Assembly (NCBI GenBank): GCA_007050995.1
Contig: VJOU01000006.1
Span: 103,619-167,618, forward strand
Length of the DNA stretch: 64,000 bases
Direction: 5' to 3'
From: Glycocaulis profundi
Lineage (GTDB): Bacteria > Pseudomonadota > Alphaproteobacteria > Caulobacterales > Maricaulaceae
Shown: positions 37,901-47,070 of the stretch, piece after piece
Layout: each line of letters starts with the position of its first letter
How positions within the stretch are numbered: position 1 is the stretch's first letter
The notes under the pieces: generated by a model
Database searches by the model: none
Seen by the model: only the letters and a program-made list of their open reading frames with translations
Told to the model about the DNA's origin: nothing
Made by a program: the position numbers and the translations under genes

Positions 37901-38592
37901 CCGGGCATCAGCGCCATCGTCCGGGGCCGGGCCTCCAGCTCGATCCGCACCGCGCCGCGATGACGCCGGTGGCGGGGCGTGAAGCGCAGCGTGTCCTGCT
38001 CGGCGACCAGCGGACGGCGCGACCCGTCCGCCATCACCGCCCAGCCGTCCGGCGCGGGACCGTCGAAGCGCATCACCACCGTTCGGAAGTCCGGCGTGAA
38101 CAGCGCCATCACCCCCGCGCGGCGGCGGACGGCGTTGCTCGCCTGGGCCAGCGCGGAGACCAGCGCGGCGGCGTCCATCGCTTCGGACGGCGCGATGGCG
38201 GGCACGATCATCATCGTCACTTCCGCCGAGCCGGGCGGGGCGCCGGTCCACAGATGCCCGTCGGCCTCGAGCACCTCCGGCGCAGGGGGGGTGACATAAC
38301 CCTCCGCGTCCTCGGCCAGCCTCTCCAGCCCGCCATCCTCGCCGCGTGTCCACAGATCGACCCCGCCGGGCTCCCCGTCCGTGCCGATCACGCGGTAGCG
38401 CAGGGCGAAGGCGTCACGCTCGGACGGGTCGAGGGCGGCGTAGTCGCGCCAGTAAGGGAAGACGTCCCGCGCCCGGACGGCCCGCAGATCGGCGGATTCA
38501 GGCGCGGCGGCGGGGTCCGGGACGGCGGGCTGGGCCGCGGCGGGCGCGGCCAGCAGGGCCAGTCCGGCGAACAGGGCTCTAGCGGCCCTCAT
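37897..38592 (-). CDS. Exported protein of unknown function
   Basis: I do not recognise this 231-residue protein. It has a signal peptide (about 1-20, ending APAAAQ) and a mature domain with VFPYWRDYAALDPSERDAF, a long Ala-rich middle and a basic, beta-rich C-terminus (QDTLRFTPRHRRHRGAVRIELE). It overlaps the 3' end of the methyltransferase-like lipoprotein gene by 14 nt, so the two are probably co-translated and act together in the envelope. The start at 38592 is chosen by signal-peptide position. Confidence 0.6.
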   Translation of the reverse strand: MRAARALFAGLALLAAPAAAQPAVPDPAAAPESADLRAVRARDVFPYWRDYAALDPSERDAFALRYRVIGTDGEPGGVDLWTRGEDGGLERLAEDAEGYVTPPAPEVLEADGHLWTGAPPGSAEVTMMIVPAIAPSEAMDAAALVSALAQASNAVRRRAGVMALFTPDFRTVVMRFDGPAPDGWAVMADGSRRPLVAEQDTLRFTPRHRRHRGAVRIELEARPRTMALMPG

Positions 38593-39619
38593 CCCCGTCA
38601 TCCTCGTCATCGGGCTCGCCGCCCTCGCCATCCACGTCCAGCGGGCCGTCGGGCTTGCGGAACAGCAGGGTCATGCGGTCCGATTCCCCGATGGCGTCAT
38701 AGGGCGCGCGGTCGAAATCGGCGTCGTCAGGCTCGCCCAGAGCCGAGGTGCGGCTGACGGGGGGCAGGGTCCACACGCCGAAAGGATGGTCGGCGGTGTC
38801 GGCGGGATTGGCGTTGACCTCGCTGGCGCCGATGAACTCGAACCCGGCCTCTGTGGCCAGCGCGATCACGTAGTCCTGCTGGACGTAGCCGCTGGCCGCG
38901 CGGGGGTCCTGCACCATGGAGGCGGGCAGACGGTGCTCGACCACGCCCAGAATGCCGCCCGGCCTGAGGGCCTGATGGAAGTCGGCGAACGCCTTCTGCT
39001 CGAAGCCGCGGGCCATCCAGTTGTGAACGTTGCGGAAGGTCAGCACCGCGTCCGCCGAGCCCGGCCGCACGAGGTCGCCGGTGCCGGGGCCGAACTCGGC
39101 GATCTCGATCTCGCCGTAGAGCGCGCCGGAGAAGCGCTCGCGGTAATTGTCCAGGAAAGCCTGGGTGTCCTCGCCGTTGGCGGGGAAGTGGGCGGCCACG
39201 TAGGTCCCGCCATTGGCGGCGATCCAGGGCGCGAGGATCTGGGTGTACCAGCCTGCGGCCGGCCAGATCTCGATCACGGTCCCGGACGGGTCCACGCCGA
39301 AGAAGTCCAGCGTCTCGGCGGGGTTGCGCCACTCGTCGCGGCCCGACTGCTCGGCGCGCCATTCCCCGCCGACGGCCCATTCCAGCGTGCCTTCGGCAGC
39401 GGCGGGCGCGGCTTCCGCCTCCGCGGCGGGCGCATCCGCTTCAGGAGCCGCGTCTTCCGCGGGATCGATCTCGGCGGGTATGTCCTGATCGGTCTGTTCA
39501 GAGGCGTCCGGCGCGGCGGCGGGATCGGGCTCGGCCGGTTCGCGCTCGCCGCAGGCGGCGAGGCCCAGGGGCAGGGCGAAGATCAGGGCGAGGAGCGGGC
39601 GGCGGAGGTCTGCGGCCAA
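38579..39619 (-). CDS. Secreted methyltransferase-like lipoprotein (COG4798 type)
   Basis: A 346-residue protein starting at a TTG with GGAG 7 nt upstream. It begins with a lipoprotein signal (LPLGLAAC, Cys near 20). A 60-residue Ala/Glu/Asp-rich linker follows, then a class I methyltransferase-like fold: VIEIWPAAGWYTQILAPWI replaces the usual GxGxG loop, with LTFRNVHNW and LRPGGILGVVEHR. The C-terminal tail is very acidic. Predicted secreted methyltransferases of this group are known, but SAM is not expected in the periplasm, so the activity is uncertain. Confidence 0.75.
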   Translation of the reverse strand: MAADLRRPLLALIFALPLGLAACGEREPAEPDPAAAPDASEQTDQDIPAEIDPAEDAAPEADAPAAEAEAAPAAAEGTLEWAVGGEWRAEQSGRDEWRNPAETLDFFGVDPSGTVIEIWPAAGWYTQILAPWIAANGGTYVAAHFPANGEDTQAFLDNYRERFSGALYGEIEIAEFGPGTGDLVRPGSADAVLTFRNVHNWMARGFEQKAFADFHQALRPGGILGVVEHRLPASMVQDPRAASGYVQQDYVIALATEAGFEFIGASEVNANPADTADHPFGVWTLPPVSRTSALGEPDDADFDRAPYDAIGESDRMTLLFRKPDGPLDVDGEGGEPDDEDDGDEGR

Positions 39620-39838
39620 GTCGTGTCTCCGAGAATCTGGCTGCCTGAGGGCGGGGCCGTCAGGACCGAAGCGCCAGAGATTACCGGTTCGCGCGGGCGT
39701 CACAAACGTTCGCGCGCAGCAGGCGAATTCCGGGCTCTTGCGCCCGCGTGGGGCGCTACCCAGATTACCGGGCGAGGGCCGCTCGACCGAGGGTCCTCAT
39801 GCCGGGCGCCGCCTTTGCGGGCCGGGCTTTGTCCAACC

Positions 39839-39897
39839 CCGCCGGGCCCGCGCATGGGCGCGGCGGTTCTCACGGATCGCTTCTGAAGGAGGATTCC
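39839..39897 (+). promoter_or_regulatory. ROSE-like RNA thermometer in the hsp20 leader
   Basis: GGATCGCTTC (39874-39883) folds onto GGAGGATTCC (39888-39897) with a TGAA loop, ending one base before the ATG. UCGCU (39877-39881) pairs with AGGA of the Shine-Dalgarno (39890-39893), leaving G39879 bulged, the diagnostic ROSE geometry. A second hairpin (39839-39866) lies upstream. Heat opening is inferred from the ROSE family. Confidence 0.8.
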
Positions 39898-40368
39898 ATG
39901 CGCACTGTCGACTTCACCCCGCTCTACCGCACCATCGTCGGCTTCGACCGGCTGGCCGACATGATCGATTCGGCCGCCAAGCAGGAAAGCGGGAACGGGT
40001 ATCCCCCCTACAACATCGAGCAGCTCGACGAGAACGCCTACCGCATCGAACTCGCCGTGGCCGGGTTCGGCGAAGGCGATCTGGACGTCCAGGTCCAGGA
40101 GAACGTCCTGACCGTCACCGGCAATCGCGGCGGCGAGGCGCGCGACGAGCGCACCTTCCTGCATCGCGGGATCGCCGAGCGCTCCTTCGAGCGCCGCTTC
40201 CATCTGGCCGACCACATCCAGGTGCGCGACGCCGAACTGAAGAACGGGCTTCTGACCATCCAGCTCGAGCGGGAGGTCCCCGAAGCCAAGAAGCCGCGCC
40301 AGATCGCCATCAACGGCCAGACCGGCGCGACCCTGATCGAAGCGGGCAAGGGCGGCAAGGCCGCCTGA
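39898..40368 (+). CDS. Hsp20 family small heat shock protein
   Basis: A 156-residue alpha-crystallin protein of the IbpA-like class A group. YPPYNIEQLDENAYRIELAVAGF opens the crystallin domain (about 35-125), GLLTIQLEREVPE closes it, and the C-terminal KKPRQIAI contains the I-x-I anchor for oligomer assembly. It holds unfolded proteins for refolding by DnaK and ClpB. AGGAGG lies directly before the ATG but is buried in the leader hairpin, implying translational heat control. Confidence 0.93.
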   Translation: MRTVDFTPLYRTIVGFDRLADMIDSAAKQESGNGYPPYNIEQLDENAYRIELAVAGFGEGDLDVQVQENVLTVTGNRGGEARDERTFLHRGIAERSFERRFHLADHIQVRDAELKNGLLTIQLEREVPEAKKPRQIAINGQTGATLIEAGKGGKAA

Positions 40369-40521
40369 CCCCGCTGCTGAATGGCGGAGCGCCCGGCTTC
40401 GAGCCGTCTGCCGCGCCCCTCCCCCCGAGCGCCGCATCGCTCGCCGGGCGCGTCCGCCAGACATTGAAGTTTCCCCTCTCTCGCCTGGGCGCGGGCCGTC
40501 ATGGTCCGCGCCGCTTTGTGT

Positions 40522-41091
40522 TCAGGCGGCGGCGCGGGGGCGGGTGTAAACCACGATGGGCTCGCGGGCCTCGGGGGTCTCGCGCCCGGTCTCGGAAAAC
40601 CCTGTCTTCTCCAGAACCCGGCGCGAGGCGTCCTGACTCTGGACCGTGCGGGCGAGGATGCGCGTCACGCGCGGATCGGCGAAGGCCCAGCCCGCCAGAC
40701 CCTCGACCGCCTCGGTGGCCAGGCCCTGCTCGCGGAAGCTCGGCAGCATGGCGTAGCCGATCTCCACCGAACCGTCGGCGCCGGGCTGGCCGTGAAACCC
40801 GCCCAGCCCCGCCAGACGGCCCGTCACGCCCATCGACCAGCTCATGATGAAGGCCCAGGACTGCCAGCCGGTCTCGGCAGGGTCGGCCTCCAGCGCGGCG
40901 AGGGCGTGGGGCATGGCTTCGAGATTGTTCAGCTCGGGCGGCCAGGCGGCCTCATGGACCACGTCCAGCGCCTTGAAGAAGGCCTCACGGTCGTCGATCT
41001 GCAGGCGCATGAGGTCGGCGTCGAGCGCCACCAGCCGCATCCGCGGCGTGGCGACTTCCAGCGTTCCGGCCTGGGTATCGGCATGGGACAT
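40522..41091 (-). CDS. GNAT family N-acetyltransferase
   Basis: A 189-residue acetyltransferase of the RimJ/RimL type. It has TPRMRLVALDADLM at the start, GLGGFHGQPGADGSVEIGYAM in the middle and the acetyl-CoA-binding region REQGLATEAVEGLAGWAF, then RILARTVQSQDASRRVLEKTGF. The acceptor is unknown. It is 90 nt downstream of lpdA in the opposite sense of function; no operon link is clear beyond strand. Confidence 0.85.
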   Translation of the reverse strand: MSHADTQAGTLEVATPRMRLVALDADLMRLQIDDREAFFKALDVVHEAAWPPELNNLEAMPHALAALEADPAETGWQSWAFIMSWSMGVTGRLAGLGGFHGQPGADGSVEIGYAMLPSFREQGLATEAVEGLAGWAFADPRVTRILARTVQSQDASRRVLEKTGFSETGRETPEAREPIVVYTRPRAAA

Positions 41092-41181
41092 GCGCGCGGC
41101 TCCTTCGGGGCTCGCGGGCCTTATGGACCGAAGCGGCGCGGCCTGTCGCTTGAAACTTCGGTGACCGCGCCTCAGGCCATC

Positions 41182-42585
<1,404 letters not shown>

Positions 42586-42738
42586 GGGTCGTCTTTCCTG
42601 AAGATGCCGCGTCCCGGTCGAGGGGAGATGAAGGGGAGGTGGGACGCCCGTTCACGGGCCGCAACCTACCCGTCCGCGCCCTCGCGTCAATTGCCACGAA
42701 GGCCGCACGCCGCGCCCGCGGCGCGAAGCGCCCGCCGC

Positions 42739-43428
42739 TCAGGGCTCGGCGCGCGCGGCGGCCAGCAGGGGACCGCCCTCGGACGCCTGCACCAGGAGCA
42801 CGCTGCCCAGACCTTCCCCGGGCGCCTCGGTCCGGGCCTCGTAGGCGCCGCCCGCCCAGTCGTCCAGCCTGTGAATGGAGACCGCCATGTTGTGGTGCGT
42901 GATCTCGAGGCCCGCATTGCGCCCGCTGTCGATGGCGACCAGAGAGGGGCCGGGCTCATAAGACACCAGCCAGACCTCGGCGGGCGTTTCGCGCTGCGGA
43001 CCGGTGATGCGGATGGACAGCTCTTCGTCCTCGTGCTCGATCCGCGCGATGGCGGCCAGCGGCTCGGCGGCGTCCAGATGATCGTCGATCTCGCTGCGGC
43101 GCACCCGCTCGGGCCCGCCGTTGATGACGAAATGCGGGGTGAAGACCCGGCTGGCCTCCCCCGCGGCGACATAGGCCTTCTGCCGGTCGCCGAATTCAGG
43201 CCGGGCATAGGTGTCCGCCCAGCCGAAGGCGTCCATGTGGCCCACTCCGTAGGCGATGGCGATCACGTCGTGACGCCCCGCGATCTCGCCCAGAAGCACG
43301 TTCGCGTCGGGACAGGCCGGGCAGCCCTGGCTGGTGAACATCTCCACCACGACGGGGCCGCGCTGGGCGGGCGCGCCGTCGGGAACGGTGAAGAAGACCA
43401 GTCCGGCGATGAGAGGAGAGATAAGCAT
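42739..43428 (-). CDS. DUF1223 thioredoxin-fold exported protein
   Basis: A 229-residue protein with a signal peptide or anchor (1-22) and a thioredoxin-like domain starting VVEMFTSQGCPACPDANVLL, where CPAC is the redox motif. GWADTYARPEFGDRQKAYV and TPHFVINGG follow, all DUF1223 features. A disulfide or redox role in the periplasm is plausible but unproven. It stands 73 nt downstream of nothing on its strand; an AT-rich stretch just upstream may hold its promoter. Confidence 0.85.
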   Translation of the reverse strand: MLISPLIAGLVFFTVPDGAPAQRGPVVVEMFTSQGCPACPDANVLLGEIAGRHDVIAIAYGVGHMDAFGWADTYARPEFGDRQKAYVAAGEASRVFTPHFVINGGPERVRRSEIDDHLDAAEPLAAIARIEHEDEELSIRITGPQRETPAEVWLVSYEPGPSLVAIDSGRNAGLEITHHNMAVSIHRLDDWAGGAYEARTEAPGEGLGSVLLVQASEGGPLLAAARAEP

Positions 43429-43501
43429 GACGCCCCGAGTGTTACCCCCAACATTACAATTTGGATAATCACACGGGCGTTATGGCCGCGATGTCAAACC
43501 G

Positions 43502-44188
43502 CTATTCGGCGGCGGCGGGTTTCTCCGACCCTTCCTCCGCGTTCTTCTCGCCCGGCGTGGTGGCGTATTTCATGGTGATGGGCAGGTTGGCCAGCACGAA
43601 CAGGAAGAAGATCGGATAGGTCCCCCAGAAGCGGAAATTGACCCAGAAGGTCTCGGTGATCGAGAACCATTCGAACCAGCGCGCGCTCTCCGTCACCACG
43701 CTGTCGGTGATGTGCCGCCACAGGAACTCGTTAAGCAGGGCGAGGAACTGGAAGAAGATCGCCCAGCGGATCGCGAGGATCGTCCAGGCCCGCTCGGGCA
43801 TCTCGAAGATCGAGCCGAACAGCGCCTTCCACGCGTTGAAGCCGAACGCGAAGCTGACGAGGATCGCGTAGGAGAAGACCAGGTTGATGATCGTCGGCTT
43901 GATGTAGGCGAAGATCGGATCCTGCAGCCAGATCGTGATCGCGCCGAAGAAGGTGACGATCACGAAGGTGACCACCAGCATGGGCGGAAAGCGCTTCTGG
44001 GTGATCAGCGCGTAGACCAGCGCGATGGCGGTGGCGGCCATGAACACGCCGGTCGCCCAGTAGATCGCCCCGTCCTCCATCACGCGCCCGGCGATGTTGT
44101 AGGTGATCATGAAGACCGCCGCCGGCCCGATATCGACCAGCAGCTTCGATCCCTGACCGATGGTGTTCTTCTTCGGGGTCTCGCTCAC
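43502..44188 (-). CDS. yciB: Inner membrane-spanning protein YciB (septation protein A)
   Basis: A 228-residue membrane protein with five or six helices. IGPAAVFMITYN at the N-terminus and FSITETFWVNFRFWGTYPIFFLFVLANLP near the C-terminus are typical of the YciB/IspA family. YciB influences septation, cell-envelope synthesis and membrane potential. The polar tail after about 205 (GEKNAEEGSEKPAAAE) is extra. An internal conserved EFLWRH lies before helix 5. Confidence 0.88.
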   Translation of the reverse strand: MSETPKKNTIGQGSKLLVDIGPAAVFMITYNIAGRVMEDGAIYWATGVFMAATAIALVYALITQKRFPPMLVVTFVIVTFFGAITIWLQDPIFAYIKPTIINLVFSYAILVSFAFGFNAWKALFGSIFEMPERAWTILAIRWAIFFQFLALLNEFLWRHITDSVVTESARWFEWFSITETFWVNFRFWGTYPIFFLFVLANLPITMKYATTPGEKNAEEGSEKPAAAE

Positions 44189-44315
44189 GCGCGTGCTCCG
44201 TTCCTGATGCCGCCCCTACATCGCAGCTTACGAAGGCGAAAACCAGACGGATCGCCAGAGGCGTGCGTTCCGAGTTAGGCTCGCGCGCGTGTGCTGACGG
44301 AGAAGGGCGGCGGGG

Positions 44316-44993
44316 ATGATGGAATATGCGGGCCTGATCGGCTTCGTGGCCATGGTGGCGGCCTATTCTCTGCTCGTGGACCATTCACCGCTGGCCGCGC
44401 GCACCCTGTCCGCGAAGATGACCGCCCACCGCATGGCCTGGTTCCAGCGCGCCGCCGCCCGCGAGGTGCGGATCATGGACAGCCAGATCCTCGCCGGGCT
44501 GCAGAACGGGGTCGCCTTCTTCGGCTCCACCTCCCTGCTGGGCGTCGGCGCGGCCTTCACCCTGCTGACCCGGCTGGATGATCTGATCACCCTGATGGCA
44601 GATCTTCCCGTGGCCGAGCCGTCGCGCCAGGTCACCGAGATCATGGTGGTGGGCCTGCTGGCGATCTACGCCTATGCGGTGTTCAAGTTCGGCTGGGCCT
44701 ACCGGCTGCTGAACTACTGCGCGATGCTGCTGGGCGCGGTGCCCGACTGCACCCAGCCCGAGGCCGCCCGCGCCGCCGCGAGGAAGGCGGCGAAGATGAA
44801 TGCCGCGGCCGGAAAGCAGTTCAACCGCGGGCTTCGGGCGCTCTTCCTGTCGCTGGGCTATCTGGGCTGGATCGGCGGGCCGGTGGTTCAGCTTGGGATC
44901 ACGGCGCTGATCATCGCCATCCTGACCTACCGCCAGTTCTTCTCCCCCGCCCTGCACGCGCTGGACGACGAGATCAGCCCGCCTGCAGCATGA
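44316..44993 (+). CDS. DUF599 family membrane protein
   Basis: A 225-residue protein with four predicted helices and the DUF599 pattern VFKFGWAYRLLNYCAMLLGAVP. The early segment AHRMAWFQRAAAREVRIMDSQI is also family-typical. Function is unknown. Its 3' end overlaps the convergent DMT transporter gene by 20 bp. Confidence 0.82.
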   Translation: MMEYAGLIGFVAMVAAYSLLVDHSPLAARTLSAKMTAHRMAWFQRAAAREVRIMDSQILAGLQNGVAFFGSTSLLGVGAAFTLLTRLDDLITLMADLPVAEPSRQVTEIMVVGLLAIYAYAVFKFGWAYRLLNYCAMLLGAVPDCTQPEAARAAARKAAKMNAAAGKQFNRGLRALFLSLGYLGWIGGPVVQLGITALIIAILTYRQFFSPALHALDDEISPPAA

Positions 44994-45789
44994 TCAGGCC
45001 CGCCGCCAGCACCACCGCCAGCACGGTCCGCCTCAGACCGAACGGCTCCTTGAGCACGAAGGCGGCGAGGATCGCGCCGAACACGATGGAGGTTTCTCGC
45101 AGGGCGGCCATCGGCGCGACCGGCGCGAGGGTGTAGGCGAACAGCGCCAGCCCGTAGGTCGCCACGTTGAAGGGCGCGCTTTTCGCGGCCCGGACCAGCT
45201 CTGCCCGCGCCGCGACCATGAAGGCGGCCCTGCGGCGCGCGATGGCGGTGGACGTCAGCGTCACCGCCGAAAGCAGGAAGAACCACGCCGCGTAGAGGAA
45301 GGGGCTGTCGGCCGCCCGCGCGCCCGCCGCGTCGTTGACCGAGTAGCCCGCCGTCATCACCGCCGCGGACAGGGCGAAGGCGATGGCCGCGGCCTTGGGC
45401 GCGCCTCCGCGCTCGGGCCAGGAGAAGGCTATGATGGCCGCCGAAGCCAGCGACAGCCCGGCGATCTCGACCCATCCCAGCGTCTCGCCCAGCGCGATCC
45501 AGGCGAACAGGCCCGCGATGGCGGGGGCCGCGCCGCGCATCACCGGATAGACCAGATTCATCGCCCCGCGCTGGAAGGCGGCGATGAGCAGCATGTTGAA
45601 CGCCCAGATGATCGCCGCGCCCAGCAGCAGGAAGCGCCAGACCTCCCAGCCAGGGAACGGAAAAAGGAAAACGACCGGCGAGACGATCAGCGCGGAGATC
45701 GCGATGGTGACCGCCCTGAAGACCAGCGTGTCGCCTGCCTGCTTGGTGAACAGCGTCATGACCGCGTGGGCCATGGCCGATCCAACCAT
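44974..45789 (-). CDS. EamA/DMT-type transporter
   Basis: A 271-residue transporter with about nine or ten helices in two EamA halves (first PAIAGLFAWIALGETLGW, second AALRETSIVFGAILAAFVLKEPF). Substrate unknown. The ATG at 45789 cuts into helix 1. In the same frame a CTG at 45819, with GGAGGG about 8 nt before it, would add APEGIAALA and complete the helix. That CTG lies directly after the ftsY stop, so coupled initiation is plausible. Confidence 0.82.
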   Translation of the reverse strand: MVGSAMAHAVMTLFTKQAGDTLVFRAVTIAISALIVSPVVFLFPFPGWEVWRFLLLGAAIIWAFNMLLIAAFQRGAMNLVYPVMRGAAPAIAGLFAWIALGETLGWVEIAGLSLASAAIIAFSWPERGGAPKAAAIAFALSAAVMTAGYSVNDAAGARAADSPFLYAAWFFLLSAVTLTSTAIARRRAAFMVAARAELVRAAKSAPFNVATYGLALFAYTLAPVAPMAALRETSIVFGAILAAFVLKEPFGLRRTVLAVVLAAGLIMLQAG

Positions 45790-45822
45790 GGCCAGCGCCG
45801 CGATCCCCTCCGGCGCCAGCCC

Positions 45823-47070
45823 CTAGCCCTCCAGCCCGGCGAGGGCTCTTGCGAAGGCCTTCGCGTCGAAGTCCTGAAGGTCTGCCTCCCCCTCGCCGAC
45901 ACCGACATACGGGATGGGCAGTCTGAACTTCTCGGCGACCTGGACCAGCGCGCCGCCCTTCGCGGTGCCGTCCAGCTTGGTCATGATCACCGCGCTGACA
46001 TCGGCGGCCTGCAGGAAGGCGTCCGCCTGGCTGATCGCGTTCGAGCCCACCGTGCCGTCCAGCACCAGCACGACCTGATGCGGCGCGCTCGGGTCGAGCT
46101 TGCGGATCACGCGGATGATCTTCCTGAGCTCGTCCATGAGCTCGGCCTTGTTCTGCAGCCGCCCGGCGGTGTCGATCAGCACCGCGTCCGCGCCCTCGGC
46201 CCGGGCTTTCTCCACGGCGTCGAAGGCCAGGCCCGCCGCATCCGCGCCGATGGGGCGGGACATGAAATCGGCCCCTGCGCGCCGGGACCAGACCTCGAGC
46301 TGCTCGACCGCGGCGGCGCGGAAGGTGTCGCCGGCGACGGTGATGACCTTGCCGCCGTCACGGACCATCTTCACCGCGATCTTGCCCAGCGTGGTGGTCT
46401 TGCCCGAACCGTTCACGCCCACGAACAGCACCACGCGGGGCGCGGGACCGCTCATGTCGAGCTTTTTCTGGCAGGGCAGCAGCTCCTCGGCCACCACCGC
46501 GGCCAGCGCCTCGCGCACGTCTTTGCCGGTGGCGGTCGCGCCAAAGCGCTCCTTGCCCAGCCGGGCGGCGACCTTTGCGGCCACCGGCGCGCCGATGTCG
46601 GCGGCGATCAGGAGTTCCTCGACCTCTTCGAGCGCCTCGGCGTCCATCGTCCGGGCGGTGAAGACCGAGGACATCTGCTCGGTCAGGCGGCCCGAGGACT
46701 TCGACAGGCCCGAGGCCAGCTTGGACATGAAGCCGGACTTCGCCGGTTCAGGCGGCGGGGCCGGAGCGGCAGGCGGAGCGGCGACGTCGCAAGGCCCGGG
46801 GCCGTGGGGGTGGCCCATGCCGGTGCGGGCCTCGATCTCGGCGGCGCTGTCGTCCGCGCCCGGATCATCCGCAGACGGAGAGATGTGGGTCTCGGCCGGT
46901 TCCGGTGGGGGCGGGCCCGGCTCACGGACCGGTTCGGGCTCAGGCTCCACGGGGGGAGCGGGCGCGGGCTCCGGCGCGGGAGGCTCCTGGACCGGCGGCT
47001 CCTGCGAGGGGGGCTCAGTCGGCGGCTGGTCCCTGTCCTTTTTCTTCCTGCCGAACCCGAACCAGCTCAT
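45823..47070 (-). CDS. ftsY: Signal recognition particle receptor FtsY
   Basis: A 415-residue SRP GTPase. A basic start (FGFGRKKKDRD) precedes an unusual Pro/Glu-rich linker (about 12-60), then the NG domain: GVNGSGKTTTLGKIA (G1), DTFRAAAVEQLEVW, DTAGRLQNKAEL (G3), TKLDGTAKGG (G4) and GVGEGEADLQDF at the end. It docks ribosome-SRP complexes at the membrane. The start shares one base with the mtaB stop (TGATG). Confidence 0.97.
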   Translation of the reverse strand: MSWFGFGRKKKDRDQPPTEPPSQEPPVQEPPAPEPAPAPPVEPEPEPVREPGPPPPEPAETHISPSADDPGADDSAAEIEARTGMGHPHGPGPCDVAAPPAAPAPPPEPAKSGFMSKLASGLSKSSGRLTEQMSSVFTARTMDAEALEEVEELLIAADIGAPVAAKVAARLGKERFGATATGKDVREALAAVVAEELLPCQKKLDMSGPAPRVVLFVGVNGSGKTTTLGKIAVKMVRDGGKVITVAGDTFRAAAVEQLEVWSRRAGADFMSRPIGADAAGLAFDAVEKARAEGADAVLIDTAGRLQNKAELMDELRKIIRVIRKLDPSAPHQVVLVLDGTVGSNAISQADAFLQAADVSAVIMTKLDGTAKGGALVQVAEKFRLPIPYVGVGEGEADLQDFDAKAFARALAGLEG

